Below are positions 44,664 to 56,760 of a stretch of 64,000 nucleotides of DNA, piece by piece. The DNA is taken from contig ML213524.1 in assembly GCA_004369045.1 (NCBI GenBank), forward strand, positions 455,667-519,666. The letters are read 5' to 3'. The position numbers and the translations under genes were made by a program. Under the pieces are notes generated by a model, which did not search any database, had not been told where the DNA came from, and saw nothing but the letters and a program-made list of their open reading frames with translations. The stretch comes from Heliocybe sulcata (Eukaryota; Basidiomycota; Agaricomycetes; Gloeophyllales; Gloeophyllaceae). How positions within the stretch are numbered: the stretch's first letter is position 1; each line of letters starts with the position of its first letter.

Positions 44664-46431
44664 ATGACAGTATACGATATGCCACTCGAAATGCTGAGCC
44701 GCATCGCGTGCTCCATCGACTCTCGCCCCGACCTACTGTCTTTGGCGATTACGTGCAAGTCTCTGTACTCTATCATATCTCCTTCCCATCTGCAGTATCA
44801 TGACATACGAACACCCTTGGCGATGCCGCTGCTCTGGAAGCGGCTGGCACACCACGACGACTGCCATGCCCCCATGATCCGCTCCCTGACCATTCTCTAC
44901 AACAATCGTGCATTCACAGGCCTGGCTGACTTGGTAGGAGACGCTGCCTCGGAGGAGAGGTTGCCGGAGGAGTACCGAGAGCCGCATGGCCGGGGCAACG
45001 CTGTAGTTCACGGCCCTTTCCATGAAGCAGAGCTATTGCGACAATGGGAAAGTGACTTTATGCTCGCATTGAAGAGGATGAAGAATCTGCGGCGCTTCCG
45101 ATGGTATCGCAGAACACCGGTCATACAGGGCGACAACGATATTTGGTCGGCGCTGAATGACCTCGGAACCGTCAAGGACGTCCAATTCGTCGATTTACAG
45201 TGCCGCCATGGACGGATAGAGCTTAATACGCCCCCTATCATTGCCTCTCCCTCGGTACGTCTGCTCCTCTTTGTAGATGTATGCGCTATTCTCACTACCT
45301 TTCCAGTTTTTATCACTACAAGGCTTATCCTCTCTAGACGTTAGGAAGGAGGAACTGAGCAGTATTGCAACAGCGACGGACGTAACGCCCCTGCTTACAA
45401 TGCTCGTTCAGCGCTGTCCTGATATCCAGGTACGCGCATAGCCGGCAATCGATCCTGCTCTGCCGGATTGTTGGTGCCCTTTTACTGACGCACTCCGTCA
45501 GAACTTGCATTTGCATCTGGACTTTAGCCTTCAGTCGAGCGGCGCAAATATCGACTTTCTGATCGAACATGCCGACTGGCCCAACCTACGCACTCTGTAC
45601 TTGCATGGCTTCAGAGGCCGTGCTTCTCTATTCTCGCGCTTTCTAGATCGTCATGGCAGTATAGAATCGCTCACGCTGTCCCATATGGCTCTAGACGTCG
45701 GCTGGCGGCGCCTCTCCCTCTCTGATGGCGCTCTCCCGAACCTTCTCACCGTGAACTGTGATAGCCGAGTCGCAGCAGCGATACTGAAGAATGCCAGCGT
45801 AGCAGCTAATCTCCGGTCGTTGCAGTGGATAGACCTGGAGCAGATGACATCTGTGGACACTTATGCTGCCTGGGATAACGCTTCGGGCGAGCAGGACGTT
45901 GAGGCTGGTACCTACGGAAGTTCTGTGCCTCCCTGGTCTATCCAGCTTGCAGAGGCTATGATGGCGCGCCCCTCTATCGTGACGTTGGGCTACCGGGTGC
46001 GGCGTATGGTGGACCCAACCAAGCTCGGAGAGGTGTTGTTCATAGCCCCCAACGTTACGGAATTATCCATCCCAGGATCAGCGAGTGCCTTGTTTTCGGT
46101 CAGTTCTGAGTCTGTGTTACCTTGTTACGAATGTTGACACGGGGTTCGATGGCTGAAGGAGATTTCTGCCCACTCGGACCTCGTGCGGACCTCGTCCAGT
46201 CTTACCATGCAACTCGAACATATAGAGACGAAGGAGCATGCGACCAAATCACTTTTCAGGGTGATTGCTGTGCTTTTCCCGAAGTCCAGCGTGATTGCGG
46301 ATCCGTCCGTCGGATTAAAAGCTGTGATCATCCAGAGAGAGGAAGACGGTCGGGTTACGTGGGTTAGGAGGAGACTGAACGAGAGTAGCGAGGCGAGGAT
46401 ATTTGCCTGGGAGGACGTTTACACTGCCTAG
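44664..46431 (+). CDS. F-box/LRR-like protein 1
   Basis: The four exons (44664-45254, 45307-45429, 45502-46098 and 46159-46431) give 527 aa. The N-terminal F-box reads MPLEMLSRIACSIDSRPDLL and SLAITCKSLYSIISPSHLQY. A leucine-rich-repeat-like body follows (LRRFRWYRRTPV, WPNLRTLYLHGFRGRASLFS, IAPNVTELSIPGSAS), ending EDVYTA. F-box proteins link substrates to SCF (Skp1-cullin-1) ubiquitin ligases; the substrate is unknown. Exon 2 (123 nt) has the same length and place as in F-box genes 2 and 3, showing common origin, but the protein is clearly diverged. It lies alone between BTB copies 3 and 4. Confidence 0.85.
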
Positions 46432-46810
46432 GTGAGTGGATTTCCAGGCGAAGAGCGAAGCGATGTTTGTCCCGATCTGAAGGCCTCTTTACAGCCATTG
46501 GTTATCGATAAGTTCTCGGAGGAACTGGGTACGGGATCTCGTTCTTCTAAGTCTATCACTCAGTACTTCAGTACTGTGTTCCGCCTGTCCTTCGGGCAGC
46601 ATCATGCCCTGGTGGCCACATCCAAGCGTCTGCAGCAGCAAGCAGTGATAGATTGGGTATGAACCAGGATATTCTAGATAATACTGTAGGACGCGCTCAG
46701 GATAGGACTCATAGATATCTTCACAAGTCATGGGATTACCGGTAAATGAGTGTCAAACCCCGACCACAAGAGCAGGAAGGTACTTCAAGGTACGTACCGG
46801 ATTTCCACCC
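46432..46810. other. intergenic between convergent F-box gene 1 and BTB copy 4
   Basis: Short 3' spacer. No feature was seen. Confidence 0.6.
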
Positions 46811-48014
46811 TCATTCATCTGTCGCCCGTTGTCGGAGTGCTCGCCAGTCTGGCAGACCGAAATAAGATGGAAGCCTGCTCCAAATCTCCGCCCGGATATC
46901 GGCAATCGTCCCTTCGCAAAGTTCAGCACACTCCGAGCATAGCTCGATTGAATCGGGCTCCCCGAGTGAAAGGACGTTATACAAATTGTCCAGCTGTTCC
47001 TCTTCTAACTGCACTCGCCAGCGATCCAGCCCGGGTATGCACCTCGATGATCTGCAATACCACGAGAACATGAGGAGTGCGCGTTCCTTGAAGAGGATCC
47101 GGACGTCATTCCGCATCTTCTCTTTCGCCAGCAGGCAGCTTCGAACCGTCGGCCAAGGCAAGAAGCGACAGCCGTTCGCGGGAAATCCGTCAATCAAACA
47201 CTCGAGGGGATGGTCCCAGCAGCACATGTACAGTGCAGCCGGTAAAAGACATGAGAGATGGGTACTGGTTAGAGCGGTGTCGACAATGATGGGCTCTCGT
47301 CCTTTCAGGAGGTGCGCCAGGGAGCAATCGTCTCGGTCGTCCCATGCGTGGAGAGTGGTGGGGAAGTACTGAGAGAGCTGTGAGACCACTTGTGAGCGCA
47401 GAACAGCTGCGTCGTATTTGACGGAGAGGCGCAGAATAGACATGAAGAACGTGAAGTCTTTTGTGATAGTTTGATCGTAGTGACTAGAGAAGGGTTCAGC
47501 GGGGAGCCGAAACAGCACAACGATTGGAGGACGGGACCTACCCAGGTTTGAAAATGGCACGAAGAAAATGGGTCATTTCGACGGGGTTATCGTGCAAGTT
47601 TACAAGAGGACAGTCGTCGTATGTGTCCAGCAGCTACGGTTGAGGCATGGCGAACATGTCTCGGAACGCCGAGGCATGCTCGGCCAGAACGCCTCGGTAG
47701 ACGCGGAAGCCTGAGGACCCCGTTTTCAGGACAACTGTCCCATCGTCATACCAGAGGTCTTCGCACTCTGTAATTCCAGTGCCCACGCCCATGTTTCTGG
47801 CAAGCGGGAGATTGGTCGGCTTTGATCCACTTTTGTCAGAGGATGCATCTCTGCTGGATGTAGCTCGGATTCCTGACGTACCTAGAATTGGGGAAGGCAA
47901 TGATTTGCGGGGCTGGTAGGCCCAAACGGAAGTGCTGGACGAGGGTGGATACGCGCTTCGGTCGACTGCAGGCGATGATCGACTAGTAACGCTCACGTGC
48001 CTGTGACGATTCAT
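46811..48014 (-). pseudogene. BTB/POZ domain protein 4 (one in-frame stop)
   Basis: The exons 47542-48014 and 46811-47483 are in frame throughout except one TAG at 47634-47636, just after MFAMPQP. Around it the BTB core is sound: CEDLWYDDGTVVLKTGSSGF, RVYRGVLAEHASAFRDMFAM, then LVNLHDNPVEMTHFLRAIFK, and the helical part (ILRLSVKYDAAVLRSQVVSQ). The C-terminus has SIELCSECAELCEGTIADIR. About 80 disordered residues precede the BTB domain, unlike copy 1. Copy 1 is its closest relative in the window. A recent nonsense change, a sequencing error or an unrecognised exon end are the options. Confidence 0.7.
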
Positions 48015-48207
48015 GATACACGCGACTGTGGCGATTCTTTCCGCGCTCCAAATCCCCTTTTGTGATACTTACCGCAGTACTCGACATTGATCAGTCTCGC
48101 CATCGAAATCGTCAGAAGTCCATGAATTCATTCATACATACATGATCGTAACAAAAAAAATAAAGTGTCCGCAGTCGTGAGCGGAACGACCAGCTAGAGC
48201 TACGCTA

Positions 48208-49356
48208 TCAATTATACGGAGGGATAGTAGTATTAAAAATCTGCCTCGCGTTGCTGGGAACACCAAAGTCCCAGTTGACCAGACCACTCAGGGTCGTGTC
48301 GTCAGTAGGTGGGTTCACCGTACTGGGCTCCTCGCAGACGACAGCAGCGAAGACGACGCCGACCAACCCCTCAGGGATGGTCGACGTGCCGTTCTCCGCA
48401 ATCTCGGAGCTGTAGATGTTCAACCCGGAATAATAAGCCATGTACAGCGGCGTGCTGCTGTTCGAGGGCCCAGCGTAACCAGTGGGAATGGAGACGGTGA
48501 TCTGCGAGCCGGGGGTGGGCGTCGCGGGGGTGACTGTGGCGGCTGGGAACGGCTTGACGAAGAGAGGCGGGTTTGTGGAGGGGCAGGAACCGTCGACGAT
48601 GAATTGGGAGGCGATGGAGTAGACGCCGGAGGGGTCCAGGGGGGTCTGGAACTCGGTGTCCCATGGGCTGCCCTTGTTGGCTGCAGAAGCGAGCCAAGCA
48701 GCCTGGCGGGCTTCGGTGGCGAGAATAGACTGTATGGATAGCGGGAGCAAAGGCGGGGAACTCGTCAGATGGACAGGCACGGATACTTCAAGGGTTTACT
48801 CACGCCGGCTGCGTTGACGTTCGTCTTGCTCGTGAGATAGTGAGCCGAACCGAGGTATGCGGCGGTTCCTACTCCTTCAATGGACGCGGACATGGTCACG
48901 AAAGACGTGACGTCTGTGTACGGGCTGAAAACGTCGATTTATCATCTGAAACCCGCGTTGTTCGCTGGGGAGTGTACTCACTAGCTGTAGTTGCACGCCT
49001 GGGGTGCAATGGCTCCGTTGGCCTCGAGGGCAGCCGTGAGGAAGGCCACATGGTCTGTCTCGTGGTCTCCGACCTGTTGGATGCGACCGCGAACCCAGGC
49101 GGGGAAGCCCGCGTCTAGGAAGGCTTTATCGTCGTATTTCGTCAGGCCGGAGATGTAGAAGGCATTCTCGATGTGCTCTAGGGTAAGAGCATACTGCAGG
49201 ACGGAGACATCTGGATAGGGTGATTAGACTCGAGTCGCTGTTGTGAGCACGGTTTAGGGACGGACCAGTAATGTTCTGCGTGGCACGCTTCACGGGTGCA
49301 CCGAGCACTGAGGCTGCACCAACGAGCCCGACGATGACAGAGGCGAGAGACAGCAT
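48208..49356 (-). CDS. ferritin-like domain protein of the Rds1 type, secreted
   Basis: The four exons (49266-49356, 48982-49210, 48804-48924 and 48208-48729) give 320 aa. There is a signal peptide (MLSLASVIVGLVGAASVLGA) and a dibasic site (PVKRA). The ferritin-like helices hold the metal-ligand pattern: LQYALTLEHIENAFYISGL (E-x-x-H/E), QVGDHETDHVAFL, SASIEGVGTAAYLG and ILATEARQAAWLASAANKGS. The C-terminal part is a Pro/Thr-rich beta region. Homologues include fission yeast rds1 and fungal stress- or sexual-development-linked secreted proteins. Enzymatic activity is unproven. Confidence 0.88.
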
Positions 49357-51883
49357 CCTGAAGACGGTTCAGACTTCGACAAAGTCGTGAAGGTTCCCTA
49401 GACGGACAAGTGGAGGGTGACCGCCGAGCCAACGTGCTCGCAGGTACGACTTTATAGGCCGCCCAAGCCAGTGGCTCGGGGAATTAGGTACTATAACGTA
49501 CGGCGCTCATGACCGGTCGACCCCTTCACTGGGTCGATCCCCGACGGAAGTCAAGCCATCGATCTAGTCAGAGATTTCTCGAGATGTCAAACAGCGGAGG
49601 GAGCGCGGCGGTGCTGTGGCCGTGATTGGCTGGGGAGCCCGGGGAGGAGGATGTGATTGGTCAGGGCGGGCCGAAACGCTCGGAGACAATGAGGATATTT
49701 ATGTATCCGGGTTTTAGAAGGTGATTGGGACCTTGCAGTGTGGACTGGTGACGCCGGGCTGACTAGTGTGCTCGGGTTTGAAGCATCGTCGCGGCTAGGA
49801 GGGGTGTTCGAAACCTGCGTACAAGGGCGGATAACATGGGAGTCTCGGAAGTATCGGTCATGTTTGACTATCGTACCATCTTGAATGCATTGCATATCCG
49901 TTCTTGCGGCGCATTGTGTCTATTCTCGGAGGCAAATGACGTATGATTCCATATTGAATAGCATTGCTTTGGGCGCCGGGCAATGTTGAGCTGACGAAAC
50001 CAGGGAGGATGATGCAGCGGATGTTCTCTGGTATACACTCTGCGAAGCATGTGGCGTTGCTGAGATATTGCACTTGTGCACCGCCCTATGTGGACTCAGT
50101 TTCGCATTGAGACAGAAGATAGTATTATCGGCGGAGACAAGCGCCGTACATGAAGGATGTAAGACTCGGAGACGAACATATATCCTGAGTAGTGAGACGG
50201 AGTTTGAGACACTTTGGTAATCCGCCAGAGGACGCACGAGGAGAACAGAGACAGCATATAGGCATAGCTCGCGCAGCGGATTCCGGATTGTCTCAAGAGG
50301 CTCAATATCCAACCGAAACATCCGAGGAGACGATATAGACCACCTTTTTAGAATGATTCTGCTCCTAGCCTCCCGCCATGTCTATGCGTGACAGCGCTTC
50401 GAGCATCCATCTGGTCATCGGAGGTCCAGTGCTAATAAACGCCGTCAATGTGGTGGCAAAAAATTAATAAAGGATAACAGGCCATTCAAGATAGACAGAC
50501 CACGGACGCACAGGGCAGCCTCTGACAGGTTGAGCGCGCCGTTCAACAGGAGCAGAGGTGGCCACTGAGCTCGCCTTCTGTCTATCTATCAGCGGGCATG
50601 GCGCGTTGGAAAGGCAGATGGGACAGGCCGCTGTGAGGTTGGCAGCTGCTCATAGATTGAAGGTTAAAGACTGTGTAGGATAGAGGGGTGGCGGGATAAT
50701 GCGAGGGTGCCTGTTCGAAGTCAGCGATGAGTTTTGGTGCTCGGTCCAGATAGATGCGGGTAGTCAACAGAGCTGGCGGAAAAACTGCGGAAGGAGTGTG
50801 GTCTTCTCGAGAGGGAGGGACCGTGCCAGACGGCACATTAAACGAGCACCTGCTTAATGACCGGACCGGAGGTAATTGCAGGGGTGACCATCGTCGTTCC
50901 TTGAGTAAAATGACACGGAGTAGGTGAGTGTAGGCATGGCAGCTACCGCGCGATACTTGCCCATCCCTTCGCACCCAGTCAAATAGCACCAACCCTGTGG
51001 CCTGTTCAGCTAGGGAGGAAAGGAGATGGAAGGTACGGCAACGGTGACAACGGCTAGAGTGAAGGCACGCGAGAGGCTATTTCGTGAAGACCAGGCCGGC
51101 ACATCGGGCACGTACGTGCGATGATCGATAAAACAGTAGGCTTGGATGTGGAGAGCGACTGTGATGCGAGAGGCAAGGGCGGCTGTCAGGAGCGAGTCTC
51201 GATGGTGGTTAATAAATACGAAAACCAGTTCGATATTATTTGAGGGGGCCGTACCGATATCCGATGACGGATTCGGTAGAGCAGTCTTCTAAGAGGGCCA
51301 GAAAGAACTGAGGCAATCGCGTTTCCGCGTCCATGGAGGTGATTTGTGTACGATAGGCAAGGTATCGGAAGGCCGACGCATACGCGGTGAGTCCATGGCC
51401 TTCAAGGTTGAGCGAATAGTGCCTTTATAACTCCTATCCTGAGCTGATAGTTGTCGTACTGAAGCAGATTAGTCCTACAAGCCCACGCGTGGGGTATCCG
51501 CTATAGATGCGTCTGGACTGAGGAGCGTAGTATCCCAGGCGAGCCACAAAGGATTTGTATTGCCCAAGACTGCTGGATTGGACCGTCCAGAGTGCGTAAC
51601 CAACACTACTATAGGAAACTCTGCCTTGTGCGGGATAAGACTGAGTGATCCGGCCTTCCATCACGTTCATGGTGACGTGCGATATACGTCGACAGAGAGT
51701 CCAGTCCGGTCGGCAGTCGCATCGGTCGACGCTGCGCGGAATCCTTATCCTTGCGGTTGCAGAGTCCCCATTTCCAACGTGTGGCGTCACGACCCAGACC
51801 TGCGAGAGTCAAGGTTTGGGAGGAGTTGCGAGGTTGATGGCGGTGGCCACAAGTGGCGAACACACAACGACGCGGGTACAGAG

Positions 51884-51891
51884 TGACGTCA
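51884..51891. promoter_or_regulatory. TGACGTCA palindrome
   Basis: A perfect 8-bp site lies 0.68 kb upstream of the HAM1-like gene. Confidence 0.35.
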
Positions 51892-52339
51892 CACAGTCAG
51901 AGTTAATTGACATCGCTTGCTCATGTCTCCTCTGTCCCCTGACCAAAGTTAAAACTGCATCGGATGTTTCGAGTCTGGGTTGTTATCGCAGGCGAGCATG
52001 ACGGATCACCAGGTCGAATATGAATGATCGAGATCTGGACGAGGAGGTGTTTGCAGGACAAGGCGTGGCACGGAACGCTCACTGCAGGTACGCTCCACAA
52101 CGCTGCCAAATCCTGGAGCACCTGTGCTGCGCGCGCTCTCGGCTCCGAAACCATAATTGCAAAACGTATCCACTGCTGGGAAACTTGTCCGCTGCGAAAA
52201 GAGAGAAAACATCTAAAACATTTCACTGACCAGCTGTTATTCCGCGTCGAGGGTAGTTTGTCAGTGCGCTGCTATCGGTCGAAAGGAGGAAATTACCTGA
52301 AAAAGGAAAAACAGAAAAGAGTTATGGTTTGGGTTCGCG

Positions 52340-52347
52340 TGACGTCA
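52340..52347. promoter_or_regulatory. TGACGTCA palindrome upstream of the HAM1-like gene
   Basis: A perfect site within GCGTGACGTCACGC, a 14-bp palindrome, lies 227 bp upstream of the ATG. A TGACGTCG half-match follows near 52437. This is likely a bZIP (Atf1/CREB-type) target. Confidence 0.5.
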
Positions 52348-52566
52348 CGCGTCTGTGGCTTCGCTCCAACGAAATGGGCAAGGGGTTGACCATTCTCGTA
52401 GTGGCTCCTTTGACAGGCCTGCTCTTCGACTGCACTATGACGTCGTGGAGCGTCATAGCTGCACGCCCCATCCTACTTAAACCTTCACAATGCGAACCGT
52501 CCACTCAGAATTTCCCCCCCGCACGACTTGTTTACGACCACCAGCCGCTAATCTACTACTACTGTA

Positions 52567-55435
52567 ATGTCTCTCGCAAACGCTACCAAAGACATCTCCG
52601 ACCACCCCGCAAAGGGATCCGTGACGGACCCCGTCAACAGGCAGCAGAAGGACGCCGATGTTGACCGCAAGGTACGCGATTGCATATCTTTGGCTCGTCT
52701 CCCTCTCTTACACGGCTATAGATCCGGTTCTACGGCGCCATTGAAGCCTTCCGCAATGGCCGCATGCCTGACAACCAGCAGATCGACCGGACGTTGAAGT
52801 ACATTCTCGACCATGAGCCCATCGATACCGGTGCTCTCTCGCCCGAGGGCAAGCGACTCGTCCAGGATACCCGTGATATCATCGAGACGGCGCGCGTGAT
52901 GGTGCAGAAGAAGAATGGCGACGAGCTGTTGCAAAACTTCGTCTGGCACACTCGCGGCGTCGACACAGACCAGATCAAGAAGGACCCCAACGACGTCCTC
53001 CCGGTCGACCAGGAGAAGGCGAGGAACGACAGCCAGCAGGGTGAGTCTCAATCTTACCTTTGTACTTTTCTTCCGCTGACTTGTCGTCCAGCTGTCCAAC
53101 ATCTCCGTACCCTCCTCTCTCTTGTCCTCACCAACTCCGAGGTCCGCAAGCTCCTCTCCGACTTCTCCCTTATCGGCCGGGATCTCCTCGCCAAGGGCGC
53201 TGCAAAGGCCGCCGAGCAGATCGGGCCCGACCAAGAGCGCCTCAGACAGGTCGACCAATCGGCTCCCAACGACCAGTTCATCACCGAGGGTGGCCGTGTC
53301 GCTGGTCCCAACGAGACGCCAGTTCTGGAGGCGAAGGTTCCCGGGATGGACGCAACCATCAAGCAGCACCCTCGTGAAGAGCTCGGTACCGGCGCGACCG
53401 TCAACGTCAACGGTGAGGAGAGGAGTGGTGACGACGTGTACCGTGAGGGCCAAGGCAGGATGCAGGAATTGCGGGAGCGGGCCCCTGATGAGGCCGGGAG
53501 GCAGGTTGACGATCTCCAGAACCAAGTGAACGAGGCTTCAGAGGACACAGAGGAGGCGAAGGCCAAGAAGCAAGGCCTTGTCGAGCGGATGCGCGGTATG
53601 AGGGTGAGTACGACATTTGGTACTGGTGCTTATTGCGATGATCTGACACGCGCGCAGGACAACTTCTCCAACCGCATCCCTCAGGAACATAAGGACCGCG
53701 CCAACGAGCACTACGAGCGCGGCCGGCGATTCCTTACCGAAGAGTACTTCCCGGAAGAGCGTCGTGATCAGTTCATCTACCGTGGCAAGAAGGTCATTAT
53801 CGAGTGCCAGAAGCACAATGACTACCAGGAGAGCATCCGGTGGTTGTTGAGCTTCCTCGAGGAGTATGCGAACCATGGGAACAACGCTGCCAGGGATGCG
53901 AAGGCGCACCATGATGAAAATATCGCGGGCCAGGGTTCCATCCAGACGGCTACGGCAGAGTTGAGGACCTTGTTAGAGAGGTTCGCGAACGGCCAGGTGA
54001 GTCCATTTTCTTTTGCGGATCATAAGCATATATTGACGCGGATTTTAGAGCATGGACCCGATTATTGATGCGTTCAATCAGCTTGCTGAGGATGCTCGCC
54101 GTGACGAGGAGCTCAGGAACTGGTTCAAGAGCGTTGACGGATACGTTCGCAAGGTCCGTTTACAGGTTGTTGCCGAGTACGAGAGTGGGTGCTGATAATT
54201 CTTATAGGTGCTCTTGGAGCCCGGCTTCGTCATTGAGCCCCAGTGCAACCGCGAGGCGAACGAGCTCAAGGACTCGGGCCGTCGCTTCTACGACGAGAAG
54301 TACAAGAGCCACTTTGACAACCTCTTCAACACCATTGGTAACTGGTTCCGCGCGATGGGTGATGACCCCTTGAACAAGAGGTGTGTGTCGGTTTTCTTGC
54401 CAGAGGTTGGTGGGCTGCTGCTGATGTATCGAGTTTAGATTCGGCAATGACTGGGCGCGCCTCACCCGTGACTTGCTGTTCGATAACGAGGGCAGTCTCA
54501 AGTACAAGCCCGAGCTGTGGAACGACATTCGCAAGGTCATTATGCCGGCGCTGATTGACCAGGTCGGCTACATCCCCATCCCCCGCATCGAGTACACCGA
54601 CAAGGATTTGGACCTGGTCATCGAGAATTTGACGCTTTCCGGGCGGAACGTGTTCCCGAACTACGTGACGTTGGAGTCGCACAACCACATGAAGTTCTCT
54701 CCGTACAATGCCATCTCTGACGAGATGCACCACGAGTTCACGCTCACGCTCGGCCAGATCCAGGCGGATATGCGAGACGTCGCGTTCTACTTCCGCAAGA
54801 AGTCTGGTATCCCGAAGTTGACTGACTCGGGTCTGGCGGATGTCATTCTTGGCGGCAGTGGCTTGACGGCGACGATGCACCTTGTTGGCAGCAACAAGGA
54901 CAAGAGCAGCGTGTTCAAGGTCAAGAACGTGGACGTCAAGGTCGACACGCTCAAGTTTGCGATTCGCGACTCGAAGCATGACCTGCTGTACAAGACGCTC
55001 CGGCCGCTCGCCACTGGTCTCGTCAAGAAGCAGATCCAGAAGGCGATTGAGGGTGCGCTGCAGACGGGTCTCGAGTACGTCGACGGGCAGCTCGTCACTG
55101 TGCGGGACCGGTACCAGGACGCGAAGGCGAGCGACGAGAAGAGCCGCACGCAGGCGCTGCAGGAGCTGTTCCAGAGCAAGAAGGACGAGGCGAGCAGCAA
55201 GGCGAGCGTTGCGGAGAGTAAGAAGAATGAGAAGGGGAGTCAGTTTAAGGTTGTGAATAAGAGGGACTCGGTCTTGCTGCCGGAGGGTGGGCACCCTGCT
55301 GGGTGGGTGAATAGGACGACGGAGAGGGCGGAGGCTGCTGCGACGGGGAGTGAGTGGAGGTCTGAGGCGTAAGTGATTTGGTTTGTGTGGGCGGATATGA
55401 TGCTGATTTTGGGGTTTAGGTTCAATGTCGTGTAA
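52567..55435 (+). CDS. HAM1-like protein (BPI/LBP-fold lipid-binding family)
   Basis: The eight exons (52567-52671, 52722-53040, 53092-53603, 53658-53996, 54049-54153, 54208-54380, 54439-55368 and 55420-55435) give 832 aa. The N-terminal part is helical (MPDNQQIDRTLKYILDHEPI, LRTLLSLVLTNSEVRKLLSD), with an acidic coiled region (VDDLQNQVNEASEDTEEAKA). The C-terminal part has the beta-rich block VGYIPIPRIEYTDKDLDLVI, NVFPNYVTLESHNHMKFSPY and LGQIQADMRDVAFYFRKKSG. This corresponds to the fungal HAM1 N- and C-terminal domains (DUF4449). In Neurospora, HAM1-type proteins are tied to hyphal fusion; lipid binding is inferred from the fold. There is no signal peptide. Confidence 0.88.
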
Positions 55436-56129
55436 ATGCCAACGACGCGCTCGTAGGGCGGTCTCGTCTTTGCGCCGCCGATTCTTGATGATTTATGAGT
55501 CTTTTAATGATGTACCCTTTGGACCGTTTTTGTAACACGAGGCTAGCCTGTATCGTTTTGAATGGTTGTTCCACCACCACAGATGTAATCTTTAATACCC
55601 CGAAGTAGCTTACTAGTGTATGTGTATTAGTACGATGGAGTGGAATGGATGACTTTCGAGATTTTCGGAACACGCGTTTGGGTGAATTGATGGGCATTGT
55701 CGTCGTCCTCTATATGTAGTCTGAGAGTTGTGTTTGGATGTTCGACTTCGTGTTCTGAGGCTGCAGCCTCTTCTCATACTCGCTGTCGACTTTCAATCGA
55801 GTTTCTATCGGTATGTCTCGAGGCGGCCTTGAGCCGCGTTTATGCGCATTCACGGACTCGTCTCTGATGTGGGCGTCTGGTTGATAATGCAGCGATTCTT
55901 GTGCGTTGCGCATCGTCTTTGTTGAGGTCTCCTACCTTCGATTTTGTACAAAGAGCTGCGTGCTGGGAAAGTGAGTGGGCTGCATTGACGTTCAGCTAGG
56001 CTGAAAGTGCTATATTTGATGTGTTATTACGACAGAGGTTGTGGAGTAGAGTACAGCAGGGGACGGGATGTTTGTTGAGTGGCACCTGGAGCGATTGTAG
56101 GTGGATACAGTAATGCAGGCGGGATGTGA
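55436..56129. other. intergenic downstream of the HAM1-like gene
   Basis: Short frames only (55422-55697 and 55710-55913, minus). It leads into the minisatellite. Confidence 0.55.
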
Positions 56130-56760
56130 CTTGATGTGCAACACGTTAAGAGTGCCATGCAGGGATGCGTCATTCGGGCAAGAGTGATGACAAGAGGGGA
56201 AGGGGATGATTGCGGAACGATATCAGGTAGGGAGACTTGTGCGGGCGGTTGTGGATGGTGATGGATTGCGGCTGTCTGATGTGCGTCGTGCAGCGCGTTG
56301 AGAGTGCGGTGTATGGATGCGTCATTCGGGCGAGAATCGTTGAGACGGGTACAAGAAGGTGGACAAGATGTTTGTCGGCCATAATCGTGAAGGGAGACTT
56401 GCGCGTGATGGATTGTGACTGTCTGATGGGCATCGCGTTGAAAATGCCGTGCATGGATGCGTCATTCGGGAAAGCATTATTGAGGCGGGGTACAAGAGTG
56501 CAGGAGATGTTTGCGGAACGATATCAGGGAGGGAGACATGCGCGCGCGGTTGGGGATGGATGTGATGGATTATGATTGGCTGATGTGCAGCGCGTTGAAA
56601 GTGCCATGCAATCATGCATCGTTTGGGCAAGGATCATTGAGACGGGGTACAAGAAGCTTGGACAAGATGTTTGTGGGCCATAATCGCGGAGAGAGGGACG
56701 AGTACGCGCTCGTGAACGCTCACACAAGCGACTGCAGTTGGAGGTATAAATCCATGTAAG
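56130..56760 (+). repeat. minisatellite, four degenerate copies of a unit of about 147-155 bp
   Basis: Copies start near 56130, 56278, 56425 and 56582, each opening with GATGTGC.. or GATGGGC.., then GCGTTGAGAGTGCCATGCATGG-like, ATGCGTCATTCGGG, a GTACAAGA.. stretch and ATATCAGGGAGGGAGAC-like sequence. Parts are open on the plus strand and give a repeated peptide (MDASFGKALLRRGTRVQEMF in copy 3, NHASFGQGSLRRGTRSLDKM in copy 4). The last runs to a stop at 56759 after DEYALVNAHTSDCSWRYKSM. A single diverged copy with the same tail is found at 63600-63752. Whether it was ever translated is unclear. Confidence 0.75.

Larger units (their letters stand above)
49357..52566. other. 3.2-kb intergenic, largest gap of the window
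   Basis: There are many short frames on both strands and none with motif, start context or splice continuity (the longest are 49920-50321 and 50582-50992, both minus). It contains TGACGTCA palindromes at 51884-51891 and 52340-52347, the second 227 bp upstream of the HAM1-like gene. No repeats of note were seen. An unrecognised noncoding RNA or lineage-specific gene could be missed. Confidence 0.5.

Noticed and set aside
52716-53566. Long minus-strand open frames over HAM1-like exons 2-3
   Set aside because: Shadows of the coding strand; no motif.
54326-55294. 322-codon minus-strand open frame inside the HAM1-like gene
   Set aside because: Exact antisense of the long, GC-rich coding exon 7; composition (Leu/Arg/Val-rich) is the usual shadow of a coding strand.
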